Source of the DNA: Lachnospiraceae bacterium
GTDB taxonomy: Bacteria > Bacillota_A > Clostridia > Lachnospirales > Lachnospiraceae
Assembly (NCBI GenBank): GCA_017553965.1
Contig: JAFZJK010000090.1
Span: forward strand, 1-7,568
Direction of reading: 5' to 3'
Length of the DNA stretch: 7,568 bases
Each line of letters begins with the position of its first letter. Position 1 is the first letter of the stretch. Shown piece by piece: positions 1-7,211 of this stretch. The position numbers and the translations under genes were made by a program. The notes under the pieces were generated by a model. That model saw only the letters and a program-made list of their open reading frames with translations. It ran no database searches and was not told the DNA's origin.

Positions 1-447
1 AATCCCTTCGTAAAAGCTACCATCACGGTACTTGAGATGCTCGGTATCACCGGTGGTGTGCTTGGGAAACCATCCCTGTCGGATATGAAATTCCCGGATA
101 ATGCTTTTCTTATCCAGGTAGGTTTGACAGGTGGTATGAAGGGACAGGTCATTATCGGTATGACCGAGCAAAAAGCAAAGGATACCGCTTCCGTCATGAT
201 GATGGGAATGCCCGTTAACGAGCTGGATTCCATGGCCTGCTCGGCATTGGGCGAGCTCGGCAATATGATTATGGGTAACACATCCACTATCTTTTCAACC
301 ATGAATATAGTATTTGATATTACTCCTCCCTTATCCATGCTTGGTTATGACTTAAAGCTCCAGGCAGAGTCCACTGCCATAAGGATACCCATTTTAATAA
401 ACAGCGAAGAACAGCTTTCTATATATGTATGTGTAAACGATGACTAA
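1..447 (+). CDS. cheX: CheX-type CheY-P phosphatase (5' end outside window)
   Basis: Probable chemotaxis phosphatase that dephosphorylates CheY-P in the cytoplasm (CheC/CheX/FliY family). The reading frame is open from base 1, and the residues before the first visible Met (NPFVKATITVLE) match the usual CheX N-terminus, which begins a few residues earlier with a hydrophobic stretch leading into NPF. The first visible ATG at 37 is therefore internal, and the gene is truncated by the window edge with about 148 residues visible. The family active-site signature is present once: ALGELGN with Glu at codon 85 and Asn at codon 88 (ExxN), followed about 21 residues later by Pro-Pro (109-110). One ExxN copy fits CheX; CheC usually has two. 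No membrane segment or signal peptide is seen. It ends with tandem TAA TAA stops (445-450) that abut the terminator stem. It is convergent with the antiporter operon and has no evident functional link to it. A CheX-like domain protein with another role is possible. Confidence 0.85.
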   Translation, partial: NPFVKATITVLEMLGITGGVLGKPSLSDMKFPDNAFLIQVGLTGGMKGQVIIGMTEQKAKDTASVMMMGMPVNELDSMACSALGELGNMIMGNTSTIFSTMNIVFDITPPLSMLGYDLKLQAESTAIRIPILINSEEQLSIYVCVNDD

Positions 448-449
448 TA

Positions 450-497
450 AAAGGGATGGTCCTGCGGTTGATCTTTCAACCACGGAACCATCCCTTT
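450..497. terminator. Bidirectional intrinsic terminator between convergent genes
   Basis: A 22-nt left arm (450-471) and a 22-nt right arm (476-497) are separated by a TCTT tetraloop. The arms are complementary except at three positions. Read on the plus strand these are two C-A mismatches and one G-U wobble; on the minus strand they are one C-A mismatch and two G-U wobbles, so the hairpin is slightly better for minus-strand transcripts. The stem on the minus strand runs into CCCTTTTATTAG, a modest U-tract. On the plus strand it runs into CCCTTTATTGAC, which is weaker. It begins at the second cheX stop codon and sits 22 nt past the stop of the last antiporter gene, so it most likely ends both transcripts. 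Confidence 0.85.
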
Positions 498-519
498 ATT
501 GACATAATAACCAATTAAG

Positions 520-2673
520 TTATTTGTAGAACAACAGGAACAGTATTGTTCCTATAAGGCCCAGCATGAGCCAGATGATACTGTAGGATATTGTTGCTTC
601 TACTATTCTTAGTACCCTGTCACCGGCGTCAAACTTTGCGTAAAGCTTTTCCATGATGGGGCTTGTTTTATCTTCTTCCAGGTTTTTAAAGAATATCTTT
701 CTGATCGAATATATGACGGCTTCTCCGAAAAATGATGCCGCATACCCGATACCCTTTCCTATCTTGACCAGCCATTCCCATATAAGCTTTGTAAATGCTA
801 TAAGTCCGGTAAAGAACTTTCCGGGAGCGATGACCATAAAGTTCCATATAATCTCTGTAAGCTTGATAAGGCCTTTAAATATACCGATGAACAGTCCGGG
901 TAAAAGCTTTAAGAGCAGGGGCCTGTATATAAGCTCTTCGAGGTCCAGCTTAGCCGGCCATCTGTTGACATATACTTTTACTCCGTTCTTCTCTTTCATC
1001 AGTACCTTTCTGATAAAGAGATATACCAGTAAACCTATGGTGAGCGATATTACAAAGCCTTTGAGGTTTTCAAGCGAAAATGCTTCAAAATGTCCTATAG
1101 CATGAGCACGGGTTATGTCACTCATATATTTGCTCAAAACTTCTACATATATGGGAGGATATACTCCGCATACCACTATGATACATGCAGGCATGATGAG
1201 TGCAAGCTTTGAAGGCGATCCGATGCTCCATTTTACTGCCTTGTCGGTGTTTGCCGGCTTTTCTATAAATATAGCTATAAACAGCTTGATCATGTAACCG
1301 ATGGTCATTCCTCCGCTAAGCAGGAACAGATACTCTATAAGCTTTATGATCGTATGAGCACCGCCTGTAAGCTCGTGTGCATACTCAACTATTCCCTCAT
1401 GTATGAGTGTCTTACTAAGGTATCCGGAGAATAACGGTACACCCATGATACCGAGTGCTCCGATGGCAAACATTACCATTAAGAACTTATTACCGCGGCC
1501 GAAGCCTCGAATCTCATTAAGGTCCAGTTTATGCAGCTTGGCGTATACCGCACCGGCACACATGAAAAGCACAAGCTTAAACAGCGAATGGTTGACCATA
1601 TAAAGTACGGTACCTGCCGCTGCCAGACTGTTTTCCTCTCCTAACAGTACCGAAAAAGCACAGCCGGTAAGAATAAATCCGATCTGTGACATGGAGGAAC
1701 ATGCAAGTGTCCTCTTAAGATCTATGGAGAATACAGCCAGTACCGCTCCCGTAAACATGGTGATCACACCAAGTACAAGGATGAGTATACCCCAGCTTTT
1801 GTTTTCCCTGAATATCTCAAAGCACAGGATCAGCACACCATATACACCGGATTTTGTAAGGATACCGGAAAGGAGTGCCGACGCAGGTGCAGGTGCCACC
1901 GGATGAGCCTTGGGAAGCCAGATATGTAACGGGAACATACCTGCTTTTGCACCAAAACCGAAAAGTATGCATATACCGGCAGCAAACATGTATGCGGTAT
2001 CACCGCTGTTGCTGTTACCAAGTACTTCTCCTGCTGCCGCACAGAGCTCGTTTATCTGTATGGTCCCGAGCTTATGATACAGCATCATGATACCCATCAG
2101 CATGACAAGTCCGCCTATCACTGCTACCGCAAGATATGTTCCTGCAGCTTTCATGGCTCCGGGCTTTTCATCATGTGCAACCCACGTATAGGATGTAAAC
2201 GACATAACCTCAAAGAAGATAAATGCAGTATAGAGGTCATCCGACATGAACACGCCGAGGGTAGCTCCGAGTGTGATCAGATAAAAGAAATAATAACGGT
2301 TTCTGTTGTGGTAATGAGCAAAGTACTCTCTCGAGAAAAGTGCCGTAGCTGTCCACATGAGGAGCGCCACGCCCACATATATCGTCCTGAAACCGCCGAA
2401 TCTAAGATTAATACCTAATCCGCATATCTTATTGATATGCAGGGTATTTCCGTTCTTCCCGCTGGAATAGATGCAAAGCGCATAGAGCAGACACTCAAGG
2501 ATCACAGCACAGACTACCAGAAAATCCCTGAAGGTTTTTCTTAAGCGTGCATCATCCCCATCATAGTCCTCTAGATTGTATTCCTTTATCCCTTTCCATC
2601 CTGCGAGATAACATATGAACGCGCCGGATATGGGCCATAATATTAAGTTTATAAGCATTATATTGCCGTTCAT
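520..2673 (-). CDS. NuoL/MrpA-type antiporter-like subunit with long C-terminal lateral-helix-like extension (A4)
   Basis: Large polytopic inner-membrane subunit of the proton-conducting transporter family (Proton_antipo_M; NuoL/MrpA/HyfB-like), predicted to move H+ or Na+. Numbering is from ATG 2673 (717 aa). An acidic hydrophilic loop (about 27-48) separates TM1 and TM2. Ion-channel residues: TM5 Glu155 (FFEVMSFTSY), TM7 Lys243 (FGAKAGMFPLHIW) with His250, the loop LPKAHPVAPAPASALLSG, TM8 Lys274 (LTKSGVYG), Lys366 (NHSLFK) and TM12 Lys421 (GYLSK). After the 14-TM core comes a TM at about 537-555, a Lys/aromatic-rich amphipathic stretch at about 579-664 and a final TM at about 695-715, as in the lateral-helix region of NuoL. 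At 717 aa it is longer than E. coli NuoL (613 aa). Last gene of the operon. An in-frame ATG at 2685 would add four residues but has no Shine-Dalgarno, whereas ATG 2673 has GGAG six nt upstream, so I chose 2673. Stop is TAA. The exact subfamily is uncertain. Confidence 0.88.
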   Translation of the reverse strand: MNGNIMLINLILWPISGAFICYLAGWKGIKEYNLEDYDGDDARLRKTFRDFLVVCAVILECLLYALCIYSSGKNGNTLHINKICGLGINLRFGGFRTIYVGVALLMWTATALFSREYFAHYHNRNRYYFFYLITLGATLGVFMSDDLYTAFIFFEVMSFTSYTWVAHDEKPGAMKAAGTYLAVAVIGGLVMLMGIMMLYHKLGTIQINELCAAAGEVLGNSNSGDTAYMFAAGICILFGFGAKAGMFPLHIWLPKAHPVAPAPASALLSGILTKSGVYGVLILCFEIFRENKSWGILILVLGVITMFTGAVLAVFSIDLKRTLACSSMSQIGFILTGCAFSVLLGEENSLAAAGTVLYMVNHSLFKLVLFMCAGAVYAKLHKLDLNEIRGFGRGNKFLMVMFAIGALGIMGVPLFSGYLSKTLIHEGIVEYAHELTGGAHTIIKLIEYLFLLSGGMTIGYMIKLFIAIFIEKPANTDKAVKWSIGSPSKLALIMPACIIVVCGVYPPIYVEVLSKYMSDITRAHAIGHFEAFSLENLKGFVISLTIGLLVYLFIRKVLMKEKNGVKVYVNRWPAKLDLEELIYRPLLLKLLPGLFIGIFKGLIKLTEIIWNFMVIAPGKFFTGLIAFTKLIWEWLVKIGKGIGYAASFFGEAVIYSIRKIFFKNLEEDKTSPIMEKLYAKFDAGDRVLRIVEATISYSIIWLMLGLIGTILFLLFYK

Positions 2674-2679
2674 AGTAGT

Positions 2680-2683
2680 CTCC
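2680..2683 (-). promoter_or_regulatory. Ribosome-binding site deciding the A4 start
   Basis: Read on the minus strand, GGAG is followed by ACTACT and then ATG (2673-2671), a normal six-nt spacing. This GGAG overlaps the alternative ATG at 2685, whose own upstream sequence (GCGTCGATCCTTAT) has no purine-rich site. This favours the shorter 717-residue protein over a 721-residue one. Confidence 0.65.
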
Positions 2684-2736
2684 ATATAAGGATCGACGCT
2701 TTAGGCTAAAAGCAAAATGCGTGATACTCAAATTTT

Positions 2737-4185
2737 TTAAAATGATATAAAATCAAGTACAGGCTGCCAGAAAGCACCCAGTATTATTATACAAACTGCA
2801 AATACCATAACAGGTATGAGCATTACAGCACAATGTTCCTTATAGTTATGCTCACAAACCTTATCTTCCTCAGACGGGAAATATACTCTTATAACTATAG
2901 AAAGCATGTATATGGCCGTCAGAAGCGCCGAAAGAAGCAGTGCCACAAGTCCTGTTATAGCTAAGGGACTTCCTTCGTCAACAGCCGCAAGACCTATCCT
3001 CCATTTGCTGAAGAATCCGCAGAACAGAGGTATACCGATGAGTGAAAGCGACGATACGGTAAAGCAGACAAAGGTCTTTTTCATTACCTTACCCATGCCC
3101 GAAAGCTCTTCCACGTACTCTTTTCCTGTCTGCTCCATAACTATACCGCAGCAGAAGAAGGAACAGATCTTGGTGAGCGAATGCATGAGCATGTGTGCAA
3201 ACGCAGCCGTAAGTCCCAGTGGCGACATAAGTGTCGCAGCAAACAATATATATGACAGGTTACTTATAGTAGAATAAGCAAGTCTCCTCTTAAAATGCCT
3301 CTCCTTTACAGCAAATGAGGAACCATAAAGTATGGTAACAATTGTAAGCGCCATGACTATGAACTGTGCCCATGTCCCGCTTAAGATCTCGGTACCGTAT
3401 ACATAGTAAGTAAGTCTGATGCACGCAAAAGCACCTGCGTTAACGACTGCAACGGCATGCAGAAGTGCCGTAACGGGTGTAGGTGCAACAGCTGCCTTTA
3501 TAAGCCATCCCGAAAAAGGAGCCATGGCTGCTTTTACACTGAAGCCGCAGAATGCCAGCACAAATGCCGGAAGCAGGAATACAGAGTCAGCACTTTCTGC
3601 AGGTATGCTGCCGCCGAGTACAAAGGCTGTATTACCGAGATACATCATAAATATAAGTCCGATAAGACCGAAAGCCGCTCCGCCCAATGAGTAAGCCAGA
3701 TATGTTCTTGCTGCCTTTACCGCCTTTTCCGTCATAGGATGAAGTACTAGCGGGAAGGTAACAAGAGTCAGCATCTCATAGAATACATACATGGTAAGGA
3801 GATTTGCGGAAAACGCTATACCCATAACTACACCATAAGTCATGGTAAAGAAGGCAAAAAACGTATTTCTCCTCTCCTTGTCCTTCATGTACCCGTACGA
3901 ATACAGGCTGGCAAAAGGCCATAATGAAGCGACTATCGTTCCGAATATGCAGGCCGCCCTGTCGGTCTTAAAATCGAAACCATAGTTCATATATATCCTG
4001 ACTATGGATATGCTCTCACCGTTTAATGCCGTCATGGCAAAAAAGGCAAACGCTGTATTTATCAGGACAAATATAAAGTTAACCGTATTCCTTACCCTGT
4101 CATCCTTTGCCGGGAACATCAGCATCAGGATACCTGCCACAATGGGCAGCAAAACAGGGAACAGGATCAAGAAATTTATATTCAC
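2737..4185 (-). CDS. Antiporter-like membrane subunit with NuoL/MrpA-like TM8 loop (A3)
   Basis: A 482-aa, about 14-TM protein of the NuoL/M/N-MrpA/D family, predicted as an ion-translocating subunit of the complex. Visible residues: TM5 Glu137 (FYEMLTL), TM7 Lys218 (FSVKAAMAPF), His335 and Lys339 (HSLTK), TM12 Lys394 (GFFSKW). The TM7-TM8 loop differs from its neighbours. The usual FPxHxWLPxAH is replaced by APFSGWLIKAA, and TM8 reads APTPVTALLHAVAVVNAG with His243 and Asn249 where A1, A2 and A4 have Lys. This APTPV(S/T)ALLH form is typical of NuoL/MrpA. It is most like A2 elsewhere (TM9-TM13), which suggests an old duplication. Translation starts at GTG (4185), with GGGGGA five nt upstream; the start fits the usual hydrophobic N-terminus of the family. 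Stop is TAA. It lies 28 nt after A2 and has no C-terminal extension. The specific role of this paralogue is unknown. Confidence 0.88.
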   Translation of the reverse strand: MNINFLILFPVLLPIVAGILMLMFPAKDDRVRNTVNFIFVLINTAFAFFAMTALNGESISIVRIYMNYGFDFKTDRAACIFGTIVASLWPFASLYSYGYMKDKERRNTFFAFFTMTYGVVMGIAFSANLLTMYVFYEMLTLVTFPLVLHPMTEKAVKAARTYLAYSLGGAAFGLIGLIFMMYLGNTAFVLGGSIPAESADSVFLLPAFVLAFCGFSVKAAMAPFSGWLIKAAVAPTPVTALLHAVAVVNAGAFACIRLTYYVYGTEILSGTWAQFIVMALTIVTILYGSSFAVKERHFKRRLAYSTISNLSYILFAATLMSPLGLTAAFAHMLMHSLTKICSFFCCGIVMEQTGKEYVEELSGMGKVMKKTFVCFTVSSLSLIGIPLFCGFFSKWRIGLAAVDEGSPLAITGLVALLLSALLTAIYMLSIVIRVYFPSEEDKVCEHNYKEHCAVMLIPVMVFAVCIIILGAFWQPVLDFISF

Positions 4186-4190
4186 TTGAA

Positions 4191-4196
4191 TCCCCC
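4191..4196 (-). promoter_or_regulatory. Ribosome-binding site supporting the GTG start of A3
   Basis: On the minus strand GGGGGA is followed by TTCAA and then GTG at 4185. It is a G-rich variant of the AGGAGG site at correct spacing. It supports the non-ATG start of the 482-residue subunit and may be a little weaker than the AAGGAGG site of the preceding gene. Confidence 0.55.
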
Positions 4197-4213
4197 AGAT
4201 ATATCAGTATTAT

Positions 4214-5671
4214 CTAGAAAATAATAGCATCGATCGCATTTGTTATAAGATCGGGGAACAGACCGAATCCTACGGCTGCAACTGCCAAAATGATCAGCGG
4301 TACCAGCATAAGCGGCGATACCTTGCACTTCTCACACTTCGAATAATCAAAGTCACTGCCCGGGAAGAATCCGTTGATGGTAATCGGAAGCAGGTATCCT
4401 GCGGTAAGGAGTGCACTGATAAGGAGCACTGCGGGTCCTAAGAACCTAAATACACCGATCTCTCCTTCAAGAGCGCCAAGGCACAGGAACCATTTGCTTA
4501 CAAATCCGCTTGCGGGCGGGATACCGATAAGCGCAAGTGCATACAAAGTAAAGCACCAGATAACGCAGGGCATCCTCTTTGCTATACCCTTAAGTCCGTC
4601 CACATTCTTTATACCGGTATATACTATTATCGCACCGGCAACTAAGAACAGACCGTCCTTGATAACCGAATGGAATATAACATGGAGAAGAGCACCCTTC
4701 ATGCCTGTGGCACTAAGAAGCGAAAGTCCGAAAAGTACATAAGAAACCTGGCTTACGGTGGAGTAAGCAAATCTCTTCTTCATCACCTTTTCGTTATATG
4801 CCATCATAGAGCCCAAGAATACTGTAAGCAGTGCAAGTCCCATCCATGCGTACTGTACCCATGTATCCTTAATGAATTCGGGTCCGATGCTGTAGAATAC
4901 AAGCCTTATGATAACGAATACACCTGACTTTGTGATAACACCGGAAAGAACTGCAGAAGCAGGTGAAGGTGCTACCGGGTGAGCTGTGGGCAGCCAGTCC
5001 TGAAGAGGGAACAGACCTGCTTTACAGCCAAAGCCGATGAGTGCAAGGAATATAAATACCAGCAGCATGTTCTTATCTTCCGCAGGGACATTGCCGATAA
5101 AGCCGCCCGGTACGAAGTTTGAAACATTGCACTTAGTATAGATGTAGAATATCGAGATCAGTGAAAGGAAGGCACCGCCTATTGAATAGAACAGGTACTT
5201 TTTGCCCGCACTGATGGCTTCCTTGGTAAGTGAATGGAGTACCAGAGGAAGTGATGTAAGAGTCATGAGCTCGTAGAACAGGTACAGAGTAATCAAGTTT
5301 GCAGACATGTATATGCCTGAAAGCACACCCATAACTATGAGATAGAATGCAAAGAACCTGGTCTCGCTCTCCTCATGCTTCATATAGTCAAATGCGTAAA
5401 ATCCTACCAGTGTCCACATAAGGCTCATGAGCACAGCAAAAAACCTGGTCAGCGGATCGCATTTTAATGTGATGGACGCACTCTCCGTTATCTTCCACAA
5501 CGTAAGAGTCCCTTCCGTGTTAAATACCACGATCAGCGTCACCGCAGCCGAGATTATAAGTGCCGCACCAACAAAAGCATTTCTTATATTTCTTTTGTCA
5601 AAGCACTTGAAAATAAAAAGCATTATCCCCAGAATAACAGGCAATAATATTGGCAGTAACAATGTGAGCAT
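4214..5671 (-). CDS. Antiporter-like membrane subunit, MrpD/NuoM/N type (A2)
   Basis: A 485-aa, about 14-TM subunit of the proton-conducting transporter family. It has the complete channel set: TM5 Glu134 (LFYELMTL), TM7 Lys217 (GFGCKAGLFPLQDWLP), the family loop TAHPVAPSPASAVLSG, TM8 Lys248 (ITKSGVF), His334 and Lys338 (HSVIK), TM12 Lys393 (GFVSKW). The His of the FPxHxW element is Gln-Asp here. The predicted cytoplasmic TM13-TM14 loop holds a Cys-x-x-Cys pair (Cys446, Cys449). The length is normal for an MrpD/NuoM-like protein (about 480-510 aa). ATG at 5671 has a perfect AAGGAGG (5678-5684) six nt upstream, so the start is firm. Stop is TAG. It sits 30 nt downstream of A1 and 28 nt before A3 in the same operon. 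The sequence alone does not tell whether it carries H+ or Na+. Confidence 0.9.
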   Translation of the reverse strand: MLTLLLPILLPVILGIMLFIFKCFDKRNIRNAFVGAALIISAAVTLIVVFNTEGTLTLWKITESASITLKCDPLTRFFAVLMSLMWTLVGFYAFDYMKHEESETRFFAFYLIVMGVLSGIYMSANLITLYLFYELMTLTSLPLVLHSLTKEAISAGKKYLFYSIGGAFLSLISIFYIYTKCNVSNFVPGGFIGNVPAEDKNMLLVFIFLALIGFGCKAGLFPLQDWLPTAHPVAPSPASAVLSGVITKSGVFVIIRLVFYSIGPEFIKDTWVQYAWMGLALLTVFLGSMMAYNEKVMKKRFAYSTVSQVSYVLFGLSLLSATGMKGALLHVIFHSVIKDGLFLVAGAIIVYTGIKNVDGLKGIAKRMPCVIWCFTLYALALIGIPPASGFVSKWFLCLGALEGEIGVFRFLGPAVLLISALLTAGYLLPITINGFFPGSDFDYSKCEKCKVSPLMLVPLIILAVAAVGFGLFPDLITNAIDAIIF

Positions 5672-5701
5672 TTTAAGCCTCCTTAGAGCATTTGACGATA
5701 A

Positions 5702-7207
5702 TCATGAAAAGATATCAAGTCCGTTATTGATTATATTTATTATAGGTCCGGATGCAAGACCCAGAACCAGATTTATCATTACCAGAATAAGTATACCGAA
5801 TACATAGTCCTCACAGTTCATGCTGTAAGCGGGGACCATATCCTGCTTTTTCTCTTCGCCTGCCTTATCCGGTATAAACAGATATATGACTGTTCTTAAG
5901 AAGTATATGGCATTAAGTATCGTACTTACAGCAAGTGCCAGGAGTGCTATCCACTGCATAGCTCCGTGCCCTATGGCTGCTCCGCCGAGTAACAGCTTTG
6001 ATACAAAGCCTGCAAGCAGAGGGAAGCCCACTATCGAAAAGGCGCCGACGCTGTAGCAGAATGCCGAGAACTTATATTTGTAACCGAGACCTTTAAGCTC
6101 ATCTATGGTCTTGGTATGCGATCCTTCGGTAAATTCCGATGAAGAAATAAACAGTAAGGACTTTGTGGCACCATGTGCAAAAATATGGAATATGGCGGCT
6201 GCCACTCCCGCTGCGGTACCTAAACCGATACCCATGTATATGTAACCTATCTGAGCTATCGAGGAATAAGCTATCATCCTTCTGAAGCTCTTCTCATGAA
6301 GCGCCATGACCGAACCGAGTATCATGGCTACTACACCTAACGTAAAGCATATATAAAGTACGCCGCACGACTTTATAACATCAAATCCTATGGTCCTGAC
6401 AAATATCTTTATCAGCAGGAATATATATCCCTTTGATACCGTACTTGAAAGAAGTGAGCTTGATACAACATTCGACTGGCCGTATGCATCCGGGATCCAG
6501 AGATGGAACGGAAAAAGTCCCGATTTTATGGCCAGGCCTACAAGCATAAGGCCTATAACTATGGTAAACTGTACCCTGTACTCTCCGCTCTTTGCAAGGA
6601 CTGCTACGGACTCCTTTATGTTTGACATAAGAAGATGTCCGGTAAGTGTGTACAGAAGTGTTACACCCATCAGGAAAAGTCCCGAACCGAGGATACTGAT
6701 GACCATGTATCTTATCGCGGTAACGGTGGTCTTTCCTATCTGGCGTACCATGATAAGGCCGCAGCCCGCTATGGTGTTTATTTCGATAAATACGTAGCCG
6801 GTAAATAAGTCATTGGTATAGCTCATGGCAAGCAGTGAGCTCGTCATCAAGCATACTAAGATATAAAACAGGTTTTCCTTCCTGTCCTCCACATCGTCCT
6901 CAACGGCTTTCGTACCCGCTACTACGGACAGGAATGCAATGAGACTGACAAACAATGAGAATAACGATTCCAGACATCCGAATCTTATCTCGTTTCCCCA
7001 CGGTGCAGGGAAATGTCCCATGTAGTAGACGTAGGCCGCACCTCTTTTGATCGTAAAGAAGAGCACTGCGACCGAAAGGCACACTACAGCACCCAGGACG
7101 ATCCTCGTCATGTATTTTGCCGCTTTTCTGTTAAGCACCGAAAGCACAATGGCGCAGAACATTGAAAGCATTATTGAAAAAAACGGGAAATTCTTTATAA
7201 AATCCAT
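5702..7207 (-). CDS. MrpD-like antiporter subunit directly after mrpC (A1)
   Basis: A 501-aa, about 14-TM member of the NuoL/M/N-MrpA/D family. Its place immediately after the MrpC-like gene is the place of mrpD in classical mrp operons, so it is the most likely MrpD equivalent. Key residues: TM5 Glu142 (YVFIEINTIAG), TM7 Lys228 (GLAIKSGLFPFHLWIPD) with His235, TM8 Lys259 (STVSKGYIF), His341, His345 and Lys349 (HIFAHGATK), TM12 Lys404 (GFVSK). The loop between TM7 and TM8 is unusual: the family's AHPxAPSPxSALLSG is replaced by AYGQSNVVSSSLLSS, losing the His and all the Pro residues. ATG 7207 lies 4 nt after the mrpC stop. The ribosome-binding region AGAGGAGAAGG (7216-7226) is inside the 3' end of mrpC, so the two genes are probably translationally coupled. 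Stop is TGA. It is the most divergent of the four paralogues in the loop. Confidence 0.9.
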   Translation of the reverse strand: MDFIKNFPFFSIMLSMFCAIVLSVLNRKAAKYMTRIVLGAVVCLSVAVLFFTIKRGAAYVYYMGHFPAPWGNEIRFGCLESLFSLFVSLIAFLSVVAGTKAVEDDVEDRKENLFYILVCLMTSSLLAMSYTNDLFTGYVFIEINTIAGCGLIMVRQIGKTTVTAIRYMVISILGSGLFLMGVTLLYTLTGHLLMSNIKESVAVLAKSGEYRVQFTIVIGLMLVGLAIKSGLFPFHLWIPDAYGQSNVVSSSLLSSTVSKGYIFLLIKIFVRTIGFDVIKSCGVLYICFTLGVVAMILGSVMALHEKSFRRMIAYSSIAQIGYIYMGIGLGTAAGVAAAIFHIFAHGATKSLLFISSSEFTEGSHTKTIDELKGLGYKYKFSAFCYSVGAFSIVGFPLLAGFVSKLLLGGAAIGHGAMQWIALLALAVSTILNAIYFLRTVIYLFIPDKAGEEKKQDMVPAYSMNCEDYVFGILILVMINLVLGLASGPIINIINNGLDIFS

Positions 7208-7211
7208 CTTT

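Noticed and set aside
37..447. CheX starting at the ATG at 37
   Set aside because: The frame is open upstream and the preceding residues (NPFVKATITVLE) match the conserved CheX N-terminus.
653..1105. Plus-strand open frame of 150 codons opposite A4, with similar ones at 1403-1603, 1691-1906 and 2074-2418
   Set aside because: It lies wholly inside the antisense of a clear membrane-protein gene, has no ribosome-binding site that I can see, and reads as low-complexity Ser/Pro/Thr antisense of hydrophobic codons.
1830..2042. Minus-strand out-of-frame open frames (also 6900-7082)
   Set aside because: They overlap the real genes in another frame of the same strand and have no conserved content.
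2698..2713. Small hairpin (GCTTT/AAAGC, six-nt loop) in the gap before A4
   Set aside because: Only five base pairs with no U-tract or known leader motif, so it is not a terminator or riboswitch.
2703..2731. Possible promoter in the gap before A4 (TTGAGT, 17-nt spacer, TAGCCT on the minus strand)
   Set aside because: The -10 element matches TATAAT at only three of six positions, which is easily chance in AT-rich DNA.
3419..3694. Plus-strand open frames opposite A3 and A2 (also 2906-3277, 4374-4742, 5427-5807, 6390-6797)
   Set aside because: These are antisense shadows of conserved family motifs and have no recognisable protein features.
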